From: Candidatus Binatota bacterium | Lineage (GTDB): Bacteria; Desulfobacterota; Binatia; UBA1149 | DNA: 37,566 nt | Reading direction: 5' to 3' | Assembly: GCA_012960245.1 (NCBI GenBank) | Contig: DUBO01000002.1 | Location: 3,237 to 40,802, forward strand | Shown here: positions 29,801 through 37,566 of the stretch, piece after piece | Layout of the letters: each line of letters begins with the position of its first letter | Position numbering within the stretch: the stretch's first letter is position 1 | Position numbers and translations under genes: made by a program | Notes under the pieces: generated by a model | The model's database searches: none | The model's input: the letters and a program-made list of their open reading frames with translations, nothing else | What the model was told of the DNA's origin: nothing

Positions 29801-30223
29801 ATGACCAGGAAAACATTTTTCAGGCTCGTGGCCGTTTCGGTCGTGCTCGCGGTGGCCTTCGGGGTCTCCAGCTTTCGCGAGGCAATGGACGAGGCTCGGG
29901 GCCTGCGCGACCTGCGCATCGAAGACGCGCGGCAGGAATGCAAGGACAGGGTGCGGGTTGCGCGCGCGCTGCTTGAGCGTGGCACTGCCAAGGCTACCAG
30001 CGGTGGCGACCCCTGCGCCGCTGCCGAAATGCTCGCGTCAGCCCATCAGCAGGCCGAGCTGGCCACAGTGATCTGCCGGCCGGTGACCAGCGGCGAGACC
30101 ATGCTCACCGGCCCCGCGGCCAGGGACAACCTGGCCCGACTGCAGCGCGACTATTCGGCCGCCTGCAAGGCGATCGGGGCCTCGTCGGCTACAGCACCTG
30201 GCTCGCTGCCGACCGAAAAATAA
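29801..30223 (+). CDS. Small membrane-anchored or exported protein, unknown function
   Basis: A 140-residue product with an N-terminal helix (KTFFRLVAVSVVLAVAFGVSS) that acts as signal anchor or signal peptide, followed by a charged, probably helical region and three cysteines (DARQECKDRV, DPCAAAEM, IICR-like VICRPV). GGAG lies 8 nt before the ATG. I do not recognise a family. Its last 73 nt overlap the 3' end of the convergent sensor kinase, which is unusual; codon use and the good start favour it as real. Confidence 0.6.
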   Translation: MTRKTFFRLVAVSVVLAVAFGVSSFREAMDEARGLRDLRIEDARQECKDRVRVARALLERGTAKATSGGDPCAAAEMLASAHQQAELATVICRPVTSGETMLTGPAARDNLARLQRDYSAACKAIGASSATAPGSLPTEK

Positions 30224-31752
30224 AACGTCGTCCCCTCGCCTTCGGTGGTCTCGCAGCGAATCTGCCCCCCGTGCCGCTCTATGATCTTGCGAACGTGGGC
30301 CAGCCCTATGCCTTCGCCCGGGGCGCTGTCGGCGTGAAAACGTCGGAAAGGTTGAAACACCTTGGCGGCCTGAGCAGGAGTCATCCCCACGCCGGTGTCG
30401 CGCACGAAATACTCGCGGCCATTATCGCCTTCGACGCAGCCCACCACGACAGAGCGTTCGGGCCCGTCGCCGATGTACTTGGCCGCGTTGTCGACGAGGT
30501 TGCTGAGCACGGCTTCCATCTGCACGCGGTCGGCAACCAACGGGGGAAGCGCCTCTACCGTGACCGTCACCTCGTCCTGCGAAAGCGCATAGCCGAATGA
30601 CCGGACCACGCCGTCGACCAGATCGTTCATGTCGAGATCTTCGCAGTTGTAGGGCGCTCTCGCCGAACGCGAAAACTCGAGCAGGCGCTTTACCATCCGG
30701 TTGAGTTTTTCAACGCTGCGTATTGCGTCGCGTATCGGGTCGGCCACCATGGTCTCCATTCCGGGAGCGTTGTTGTAACCGTCCTGGCTGAGGCGGGTAG
30801 AGAGATCGGAAAGCTCGTCGAGGGCCACGTGCATGAATCCGTATATCGAATGCATGGGCGACCTGAGGTCATGCGCTACCACGTGCGTCATCTCTTCCAT
30901 GTCGCGGGCCTGCAGGGCCAACATGTCGTTTTCGACCTGCAGCCTCATGGCCTCGCGCTCGCGGCCGAGGATGTGCGCGTTCTCAACAGCCACACCCAGT
31001 ATCTGCGCAGCCGCGGCGAGCACCTTGAAATCCTCCGAGGTCAGCAGATCCGGATCGTCCGCGGGCACCAACAGGTACCCGTAACAGCCCTGGCCGGTAT
31101 CCAGCGAAGCAACCGCGAGAGGGCCGCTGCGCCTCAACGTAGTAGAAAGCTGCTCGTAAAGTTCACTGTCCTCGCAACCTGCCTGCAGCAGCTTAACGTC
31201 CTCGTCGAGAGCCTCTGTGGCTGGAGGCTGTACCTCGATACCGGCCACGTGGCTCCCGTCCGCCGGGTTGCCGTCGAAGTCACCGAGCAAGCGCCAGCCC
31301 TCGCCGCCGGGAAACTTGAGCATGCCCCAGCCCCGCCTGAAAGACGTAGAGTGCTCGATCACGTCGAGCACCTTGTCCAGGGCAACCGCCGGGTCAAAGG
31401 AGAGATGGGTAGTCTCGGCCATGCGCAAAAACGCGTTGGTCTGTCTCCACAGCCGTGCCGTGGCGTCGGCCATGTCTCGCACCGTGGACTGCTGCTTAAT
31501 CTCGCGCGAGGCAAGTGCCAGCAGCAGGCCCGCTCCGCTGGCGGCATCGTTTCCCGTGGCGCAAGCGAGCAAGCGACCCACCGGCCCGTCATCTTCAAGC
31601 TCACGACAGCAACGCCCCGAGTCGGGCTCGGGCCGCGAGCCAGCCATCACTTCGCCCGTCGAATTCTCAATCCAGAACGCGGCTCCCTCGTTGGCCGCCG
31701 CCAACTCCCCGCACAACTCGTCGAAAGCCTGCCAGCGCAATCTGTACTTCAT
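30151..31752 (-). CDS. GAF-domain sensor histidine kinase
   Basis: A 533-residue cytoplasmic sensor kinase; no transmembrane segment is visible. An N-terminal region is followed by a GAF-like domain (about 115-270), a short coiled coil, the H-box HVVAHDLRSPMHSI with His294, and an HATPase domain with N-box VLSNLVDNAAKYIG, G1 VRDTGVGM, F-box FQPFRRFH and G2 GEGIGLAHVRKIIERHGG, so all catalytic motifs are present. It groups by pattern with phytochrome-like/bacteriophytochrome-type kinases. The start at 31752 overlaps the stop of the NUDIX gene (ATGA). No response regulator is adjacent. Its ligand and partner are unknown. Confidence 0.88.
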   Translation of the reverse strand: MKYRLRWQAFDELCGELAAANEGAAFWIENSTGEVMAGSRPEPDSGRCCRELEDDGPVGRLLACATGNDAASGAGLLLALASREIKQQSTVRDMADATARLWRQTNAFLRMAETTHLSFDPAVALDKVLDVIEHSTSFRRGWGMLKFPGGEGWRLLGDFDGNPADGSHVAGIEVQPPATEALDEDVKLLQAGCEDSELYEQLSTTLRRSGPLAVASLDTGQGCYGYLLVPADDPDLLTSEDFKVLAAAAQILGVAVENAHILGREREAMRLQVENDMLALQARDMEEMTHVVAHDLRSPMHSIYGFMHVALDELSDLSTRLSQDGYNNAPGMETMVADPIRDAIRSVEKLNRMVKRLLEFSRSARAPYNCEDLDMNDLVDGVVRSFGYALSQDEVTVTVEALPPLVADRVQMEAVLSNLVDNAAKYIGDGPERSVVVGCVEGDNGREYFVRDTGVGMTPAQAAKVFQPFRRFHADSAPGEGIGLAHVRKIIERHGGQIRCETTEGEGTTFYFSVGSEPGAVADEAPIALQAAE

Positions 31753-32618
31753 GGTTTCACCCACAGGCCGTCCCTCAACACGCGTCGGTTGAGTATGCGT
31801 CCACTCGAATGGTGAACCGCGACGCCAGAATCGTAGTCGTCGTCGCCTGGATAGAGTATCGCCACGGAATCTTCACCCAGCGAGATCTTGGGTTTGACCT
31901 CCACCACGTCCAGCGCGACGGCAGCCTCAAGCGCCTCGGAAACGGTATCGTGAAGGGCCACGCGATCGAGCGCACAAAGCGTGGGCGGCGCGAGTTTTAT
32001 TTTCCTGTGCAGGTAGAGGTCCAGGGCCTGTTCGGGCTCGTACCAGTCCCCTTCGACCGACTCGACCCTGTCGTGGTGGGCTTCCTGCCCCGCCGGCATA
32101 GCCGCGAGAAAAAACCTGGTGTCGTAGCGCTTGGGTGAGGGCTCGGGGGTGATCCAGTGGGCAAAGTAGTGCAGCGCGTCGGCCGCTATCTTGAGGCCTT
32201 CGCCTACGAGCAGCTCCATGAACTCCACCTGGCCGCCAGCGAGTTCAGCCCTGCGAGTTCCGAGCCGCTCCACGAGCTCGGCGTCACGCACCCCTCCGAG
32301 CATGCTTCCCGATGAGTCGCAGGCCAGCAGAACGCCGGCCTCTTCAAACAATTCACGAACAGCGGCCACGTGGTAGCCCAGCGTGCGGTCCGCGTCGAGT
32401 TGCTCCATGCTCTGCGAAGAACGCTCGCCGTCGTATCCGCTCAGCGCGTCTTTCCAGCCGATCACGGAGTCATCTTCGTCGACAACGCCACCGGGAAAAA
32501 CGTTAAACCCACCCATAAAGCCAAGCGCGGAGTTACGCTTCACCATAAAAACTTCCAGCGAACCGTCCATATCGCGCAGGGGTAATACGGTGGCAGCGTC
32601 TCTTAAGTTGGTGGCCAT
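31749..32618 (-). CDS. NUDIX hydrolase, NUDT19-like
   Basis: A 289-residue NUDIX protein. The box is split by an insertion, as in the NUDT19/RP2p group: GGFNVFPGGVVDEDD, then about 35 residues, then AAVRELFEEAGVLLA with the metal-binding Glu residues. NUDT19-type enzymes hydrolyse CoA and acyl-CoA; this substrate is not proven here. The ATG lies 24 nt after the giant repeat gene, and the stop overlaps the sensor kinase start, so the three may be one transcript. Confidence 0.82.
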   Translation of the reverse strand: MATNLRDAATVLPLRDMDGSLEVFMVKRNSALGFMGGFNVFPGGVVDEDDSVIGWKDALSGYDGERSSQSMEQLDADRTLGYHVAAVRELFEEAGVLLACDSSGSMLGGVRDAELVERLGTRRAELAGGQVEFMELLVGEGLKIAADALHYFAHWITPEPSPKRYDTRFFLAAMPAGQEAHHDRVESVEGDWYEPEQALDLYLHRKIKLAPPTLCALDRVALHDTVSEALEAAVALDVVEVKPKISLGEDSVAILYPGDDDYDSGVAVHHSSGRILNRRVLRDGLWVKP

Positions 32619-32642
32619 GCGGGATAAGTCTCCGAATGACTT

Positions 32643-35600
32643 CTATAGCTCTCCGTTCGCGTCAGCGGAAGCCTTTGCCCTTGCGGGGGCCGGCTGGGCG
32701 GGCAGCGACAGGCCAGATACCGGCTTGCCTGGAGCCATCTTTTCGGACATCGCCTCCTGGGCATCACGATCGCAGTCCTCACCCTCGTCCGAAACGCCAT
32801 CGCCACAGTGTGGCGTCACACAGTTAGGCCGGCAGAAATTCGGCCGAGTCGCGCTGTTCATGTTCCCGTCGTCGCACTGCTCGCCGGCGTCCATGACACC
32901 ATCGCCACACCAGGACAGGCGGCAGTCGCTCCGGCAGGTGTCCGGGCTCACATCGCTTGAGGCATCGCCCGCGTCGCATTCTTCGACGCCGAGCCACACG
33001 TTACCGTCACCGCAATTAGCGTTGCTGCAATCAGACAGGCAAGCGTCGCTCTCGTCTATGTTGCCGTCGTCGCACTGCTCGAAATCGACCCACGCAAAGC
33101 CGTCACCGCAGGCCGCCGCCTCGCAGCTGGCAAGGCAGGCGTCGCTGTTGTCGGTGTTGCCGTCGTCGCAGGCCTCGCCCGTGTCGACCACGCTATCGCC
33201 GCAGACCGCCGTAGTGCAGTTCGTGCGACAGGCATCGGCCCTGTCGTTGTTGTTATCTGCACCCGAGTCGCAGGCCTCCACGTCGGCCTGTACGAATCCG
33301 TCCCCGCAGGAGGCCGACTCACAAGTGTCCAGGCAGGCGTCGCTGTTATCCGCGTTGCCGTCGTCGCAGGATTCGTTGGAATCGACCACGCCGTCGCCGC
33401 AGGAGAACGAGCTGCAGTCGGTCCTGCAGGAGTCTACCCTCTCGTTGCTGTTATCGACGCCCGCATCACAGGCCTCTACGTTAATCTGTACGAAACCGTC
33501 GCCGCAAGCCGCTGCTTCACAGCTCGAAAGACAGGCGTCGCTGTTGTCGCCGTTGCCATCGTCGCAGCTCTCGCCCGCATCGACCACGCCGTCGCCGCAG
33601 GATGAAAGGGTGCAGTCACTCCGGCAGGAGTCGGCATTCTCGTCGCTGTTATCGGCCCCCGCATCGCAGGCCTCTACATTAATCTGTACGAAACCATCGC
33701 CACATGAAGCCAACCGGCAGGTATCGAGACAGACGTCGCTGTCGTCGACATTGCCGTCGTCACAACTCTCGCCCGCGTCAACCACGCCATCGCCACAGGA
33801 TGAGATGCTGCAGTCGGTCCTGCAGGAGTCGGCATTCTCGTCGTTGTTACCGACACCCGCGTCGCAGGCTTCTACACCGATCTGCACGAAGCCATCGCCG
33901 CATGCAGCCACCAGGCAGCTGTCCAGGCAGGTGTCGTTGTTGCCCGCGTTACCATCGTCGCAACTCTCGCCCGCGTCGACCACGCCGTCGCCGCAGGACG
34001 GAAGGTTGCAGTCGCTCCGGCAGGAGTCGGCGTTGTCATCGCTGTTGTCAACGCCCGCGTCGCAGGCTTCAACCCCCACCTGCACGAAGCCGTCGCCGCA
34101 GCTGGCCGAGCGACAGTCGTTGAGGCAGGAATCTGAATTGCCAACGTTACCGTCATCGCAGGTTTCGCCTGAGTCGACCACGCCGTCGCCACAGGACGAA
34201 AGACTGCAGTCGCTCCGGCAGGAATCGCCCTGCGCGTCGGAGTTGGCTGCACCATCGTCGCAGGACTCTGTGCCCTGCTGGAGAAATCCATCGCCGCAGG
34301 AGGCTGCACGGCAGCTGTCGAGACAGGAGTCGCCGTTGTCGACGTTCCCGTCATCGCAGGTCTCGCCCGAATCGGTGACACCGTCGCCACACAAGGGCTG
34401 GGTGCAGTCGCTCCGGCAAGCGTCCGGCGTTTCATCGCTGTTAGCAACTCCCGCGTCGCAGTCTTCAACGCCCAGGCGCAACACGCCGTCGCCGCAGCTG
34501 GCCGGCTCGCAGGAGGAGAGACAGCCGTCGGAATCAGAAGAGTTGCCATCGTCGCAAAGCTCAGCGTCAGTCTGCACGTAGCCGTCGCCGCAGGAAGCCT
34601 CGCGGCAATTAGACAGACAGGAATCGGCTTCATCGGCGTTGCCGTCGTCGCAGGCCTCGCCCTCGTCAACGACTCCATCACCGCAGTTGGCCAACAGGCA
34701 GTCGCTGCGGCAGCCACCGGGGTTCGAGTTCGAGTTCAACTCACCGTTGTCGCACTGCTCTACGTCGATCTGCAGAAACCCATCGCCGCAGCCCGGCAAC
34801 GTGCAATTCGACAGGCAGTAGTCATTGTTGGAGGCATTGCCGTCGTCGCAGAACTCGCCGCCATCTACCACGCCGTCGCCACAGCTGGCCAGGGTGCAAT
34901 CACCGCGGCAGGAGTCTGACTTGTCGTCACTGTTGTCGGCACCCGCATCGCAAGCCTCGACTCCGCCCTGTACCAGGCCATCGCCGCAGAAGGCAACGCG
35001 GCAACCATCGGTGCAGGAGTCACTATTGTTGCTGTTACCGTCATCACAGCTCTCGCCGTTATCAGTCACGCCATCGCCGCAAAACGGCAACGTGCAATCA
35101 CTGCGACAAGTGTTCGACGCGGTGTCTGAGTTGGCCACGCGGAAGGGGCCGTACTGTCCGTCACCGCTGTCACACTGCTCGACGCCCTCCAACCTAAAAC
35201 CATCGCCACAGGTCGCCACACTGCAGTCCTGCAGGCAGGCGTCACCGTCGTAGCTGTTGCCGTCGTCGCATGCTTCGTTGGAATCAACCACGCCGTCACC
35301 GCAAACCGACACCGTGCAATCGGTCCTGCACGAGTTGGGAACGGTATCGTTGTTGGCCACACCCTCATCGCAGCTTTCCACGTCCAATTGGGTAAAGCCG
35401 TCGCCACAGCTGGCGGCTTCGCAGCTCGCCAGGCAGGCATCACCGTTGTCATCGTTGCCATCGTCGCAGCTTTCGTTGCTGTCCGTTACGCCGTCTCCGC
35501 AGCTTGCCAGCGTGCAATCATTGCGACAGGCGTCCGCAAGCTCGTTGCTGTTGTCGGCGCCCGCGTCGCAGGCTTCGCCGCCCTGCACGAATCCGTCGCC

Positions 35601-37566
35601 GCATGAGGCTGCGTCACAATTGTCGAGGCAAGCGTCGCCGTTATCCGTGTTACCGTCGTCGCAGGCCTCGCCGGCATCGGACACGCCGTCACCGCAGGAA
35701 GGCAAACTGCAATCGCTGCGGCAGAGGTCGGCCAATTCGTCGCTGTTATCCACGCCCGCATCGCAGGCTTCCAGATCAAGCTGGACAAAACCGTCGCCGC
35801 AACTGGCCGCTACACAAGTAGCCAGGCAGGCATCACCGTTGTCGGCGTTTCCATCGTCGCAGTTCTCGTTGGCGTCGATTACTCCATCACCGCAGCTGGC
35901 CGCCGTGCAATCACCGCGGCAAGCGTCAGCCTGCTCGTCACTGTTGGCCACGCCCGCGTCGCAAGCTTCTACGTCAAGCTGGACAAAACCGTCGCCGCAA
36001 CCCGCCGTTTCACAAGTAACCAGGCAAGCGTCACTGTTGTCGGCATTGCCATCGTCGCAGCTCTCGTTGCTGTCTGTTACCCCGTCGCCGCAGCTGGCCG
36101 CCGTGCAATCATTGCGACAGGCATCTGACTGCTCATCGCTGTTGTTGACGCCCGCGTCGCAGGCTTCTACGTCAAGCTGGACAAAACCGTCGCCGCAACC
36201 GGCTGTTTCACAAGTAGCCAGACAGGAATCACTGTTGTCAGCGTTTCCGTCGTCACAGCTCTCGTTGCTGTCTGTTACCCCATCGCCGCAATTCGCCAGC
36301 GTGCAATCATTGCGACAAGCATCTGACTGCTCATCGCTGTTGTTGACGCCCGCGTCGCAGGCTTCTACGTCGGCTTGCACAAAACCGTCGCCGCAACCGG
36401 CTGTTTCACAAGTAGCCAGGCACGCATCGCCGTTGTCAGCGTTGCCGTCGTCACAGCTCTCGCCCGCGTCGACCACGCCGTCGCCACAGCCAGCCAGAGT
36501 GCAGTTGTTGCGGCAGGCGTCCACCTGCCGATCGCTGTTAAGAACTCCACCGTCGCAGGCTTCTACCTCGGCTTGCACAAAACCGTCGCCGCAGCTCGCG
36601 ACTTCGCAGTTAGCAAGGCAGGCATCGCCGTTATTAGCGTTCCCATCGTCGCAGCTCTCGCCCGCGTCGACCACGCCGTCACCGCAGCTGGCCAGCGCGC
36701 AATCGATCCTGCAGGAGTCAGCGTTGTTGTCACTGTTATCAACGCCAGCGTCACAGGCTTCAACACCTTTTTGCACGAAACCATCGCCGCAGGAGGCCAG
36801 CTCACAGCTGGCCAGGCAGGTGCCCAGGTTGTGGCTACTGGCATCGTCGCAGCTCTCGCCCGCGTCGACCACGCCGTCGCCACAGCTGGCCAGCGCGCAA
36901 TCGTTGCGGCAGGCGTCGGCCTGCTCGTCGTTATTGTCTGCACCCGCGTCGCAGGCTTCTACTTCAATCTGGACGAAACCGTCGCCGCAGAAAGCAGGCC
37001 GGCAGCTGACCAGGCAAGCATCAAAGTTGTCGGCGTTGCCATCGTCGCAAATCTCGCCCACATCGGCCACGCCATCACCGCAGGAAGCAGGCTGGCAGTC
37101 AGTCCGACAGGAGTTGGGCAGCAGGTCGCTGTTGGCCATGCCCCTGTCGCAGCTTTCTACATCCAGCTGGACGAAGCCGTCGCCGCAGGAAGCAGCCTCG
37201 CAGCTCGAGAGGCAAGAATCGCTGTTGTCGGAGTTGCTGTCGTCGCAGCTCTCGTCGCTGTCTGTTACCCCATCGCCACAACTGGACGTCGTGCAGTCGC
37301 TACGGCAGGCGTCGGCCTGGGTATTGCTGTTATCTACACCAGCGTCACAAGCTTCTACGCCGGCTTGCACAAAGCCATCGCCGCAAGCCGCGGCCTCGCA
37401 GTTAGCCAGGCAGGAATCGCTGTTGTCTAGGTCGCCGTCGTCGCAAACTTCACCCCCGTCGACCACGCCATCGCCGCACATCGGCAATGTGCAATCGCTA
37501 CGGCACTGGTCGGCGAGAAGGTCGCTGTTGAGCACCCCGCTGTCGCACTGTTCGATCCTGGCCTGG
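32643..37566 (-). CDS. Giant CGDG cysteine-rich repeat protein (DUF4215 type), N-terminus beyond the window
   Basis: An open frame runs from the window edge to a TAG at 32643, over 1640 residues; the start is outside. It is built of about 48 modules beginning CGDG (one CGDS), alternating a 31-residue A type (CGDGVVDAGESCDDGNADNSDACL...C) and a 35-residue B type (CGDGFVQ...VEACDAGVDNSDE...DACRNDC). Each has four Cys, so nearly 200 cysteines, with Asp/Asn-rich loops (DDGNxDNxD) that look able to bind calcium. The A+B period is 66 residues (198 bp). The last 35 residues are Pro/Ala/Ser-rich and show no sortase, PEP-CTERM or MYXO-CTERM anchor. It is presumably a secreted or surface, disulfide-linked protein. 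Matches the 'myxococcus cysteine-rich repeat' / DUF4215 pattern. Confidence 0.9.
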   Translation of the reverse strand, partial: QARIEQCDSGVLNSDLLADQCRSDCTLPMCGDGVVDGGEVCDDGDLDNSDSCLANCEAAACGDGFVQAGVEACDAGVDNSNTQADACRSDCTTSSCGDGVTDSDESCDDSNSDNSDSCLSSCEAASCGDGFVQLDVESCDRGMANSDLLPNSCRTDCQPASCGDGVADVGEICDDGNADNFDACLVSCRPAFCGDGFVQIEVEACDAGADNNDEQADACRNDCALASCGDGVVDAGESCDDASSHNLGTCLASCELASCGDGFVQKGVEACDAGVDNSDNNADSCRIDCALASCGDGVVDAGESCDDGNANNGDACLANCEVASCGDGFVQAEVEACDGGVLNSDRQVDACRNNCTLAGCGDGVVDAGESCDDGNADNGDACLATCETAGCGDGFVQADVEACDAGVNNSDEQSDACRNDCTLANCGDGVTDSNESCDDGNADNSDSCLATCETAGCGDGFVQLDVEACDAGVNNSDEQSDACRNDCTAASCGDGVTDSNESCDDGNADNSDACLVTCETAGCGDGFVQLDVEACDAGVANSDEQADACRGDCTAASCGDGVIDANENCDDGNADNGDACLATCVAASCGDGFVQLDLEACDAGVDNSDELADLCRSDCSLPSCGDGVSDAGEACDDGNTDNGDACLDNCDAASCGDGFVQGGEACDAGADNSNELADACRNDCTLASCGDGVTDSNESCDDGNDDNGDACLASCEAASCGDGFTQLDVESCDEGVANNDTVPNSCRTDCTVSVCGDGVVDSNEACDDGNSYDGDACLQDCSVATCGDGFRLEGVEQCDSGDGQYGPFRVANSDTASNTCRSDCTLPFCGDGVTDNGESCDDGNSNNSDSCTDGCRVAFCGDGLVQGGVEACDAGADNSDDKSDSCRGDCTLASCGDGVVDGGEFCDDGNASNNDYCLSNCTLPGCGDGFLQIDVEQCDNGELNSNSNPGGCRSDCLLANCGDGVVDEGEACDDGNADEADSCLSNCREASCGDGYVQTDAELCDDGNSSDSDGCLSSCEPASCGDGVLRLGVEDCDAGVANSDETPDACRSDCTQPLCGDGVTDSGETCDDGNVDNGDSCLDSCRAASCGDGFLQQGTESCDDGAANSDAQGDSCRSDCSLSSCGDGVVDSGETCDDGNVGNSDSCLNDCRSASCGDGFVQVGVEACDAGVDNSDDNADSCRSDCNLPSCGDGVVDAGESCDDGNAGNNDTCLDSCLVAACGDGFVQIGVEACDAGVGNNDENADSCRTDCSISSCGDGVVDAGESCDDGNVDDSDVCLDTCRLASCGDGFVQINVEACDAGADNSDENADSCRSDCTLSSCGDGVVDAGESCDDGNGDNSDACLSSCEAAACGDGFVQINVEACDAGVDNSNERVDSCRTDCSSFSCGDGVVDSNESCDDGNADNSDACLDTCESASCGDGFVQADVEACDSGADNNNDRADACRTNCTTAVCGDSVVDTGEACDDGNTDNSDACLASCEAAACGDGFAWVDFEQCDDGNIDESDACLSDCSNANCGDGNVWLGVEECDAGDASSDVSPDTCRSDCRLSWCGDGVMDAGEQCDDGNMNSATRPNFCRPNCVTPHCGDGVSDEGEDCDRDAQEAMSEKMAPGKPVSGLSLPAQPAPARAKASADANGEL

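Noticed and set aside
32383-34581. 732-codon plus-strand open frame rich in Ser, Pro and Gln
   Set aside because: It is antisense to the CGDG repeat gene. Its repeats mirror the sense repeats (SSQ.SP.STTPSPQ), and the lack of stops follows from biased sense codons. The family-typical Cys pattern is on the minus strand.
36375-37430. Plus-strand 351-codon frame, Ala/Val-rich and membrane-like
   Set aside because: Antisense of the repeat array. Its apparent hydrophobic repeats come from the complement of Asp/Ser/Gly codons.

Overview
The window is high-GC, densely packed chromosomal DNA from a Gram-negative (LPS-making) bacterium. Evidence for a diderm is direct: a KDO/CMP-KDO pathway, Lpt transport genes, a Wza-like outer-membrane polysaccharide exporter and several lipoproteins. 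The order kdsB-pyrG-kdsA-kdsD-lptC/A-lptB-rpoN-hpf-ptsN-rapZ-HPr, the giant CGDG cysteine-rich repeat protein (DUF4215 / 'myxococcus cysteine-rich repeat' type), and a set of amidohydrolase-2, luciferase-like, APH-like and PPOX genes together suggest a lineage once grouped in the Deltaproteobacteria (Myxococcota, Binatota or a relative). The exact phylum is an inference. No rRNA, CRISPR, transposase or phage gene was seen.

Layout. 1-4.7 kb (minus strand): the end of an exopolysaccharide cluster, with a partial membrane protein, a tyrosine autokinase/chain-length regulator, a Wza-like lipoprotein and an exported FecR-like protein with its own promoter and terminator. 4.8-5.6 kb: a degenerate histidine-kinase/phosphotransferase-like protein. 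5.8-15.9 kb (plus): one long operon, mostly with 4-nt start/stop overlaps, that makes KDO and CMP-KDO (CTP synthase included), carries LPS to the outer membrane (an LptC-LptA fusion plus LptB) and holds the sigma-54/nitrogen-PTS regulatory block. 16-18.5 kb: metK-ahcY, the SAM/SAH half of the methyl cycle. 18.5-22 kb: an APH-like kinase with DUF6285, a VOC protein and an amino-acid-permease-like protein. 22-27 kb: a PPOX protein, an AhpD/CMD-like gene interrupted by one in-frame TGA, and an amidohydrolase / flavin (F420?) oxidoreductase / amidohydrolase operon. 27.1-27.3 kb: tRNA-Val(CAC) abutting a 25-residue gene remnant. 27.4-32.6 kb: a cupredoxin lipoprotein, HspQ, HemQ, a small membrane-anchored protein, a sensor kinase and a NUDIX hydrolase. 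32.6 kb to the edge: a partial giant protein of about 48 CGDG modules.

The most notable observation is the gene at 22623-23105. Its only interruption is a TGA exactly where the second cysteine of a CxxC redox motif belongs, and 12 nt later the RNA can form an 8-bp stem with a GUU loop that fits the bacterial SECIS pattern. This is probably a selenoprotein. Other points of note: an LptC-LptA fusion with no kdsC in the cluster, a terminator-like hairpin whose U-tract touches the kdsB start codon, a hexanucleotide repeat encoding the tyrosine tail of the autokinase, HemQ in a diderm, an archaeal/thermophile-type SAH hydrolase, and two identically built chimeric module pairs in the giant repeat protein.
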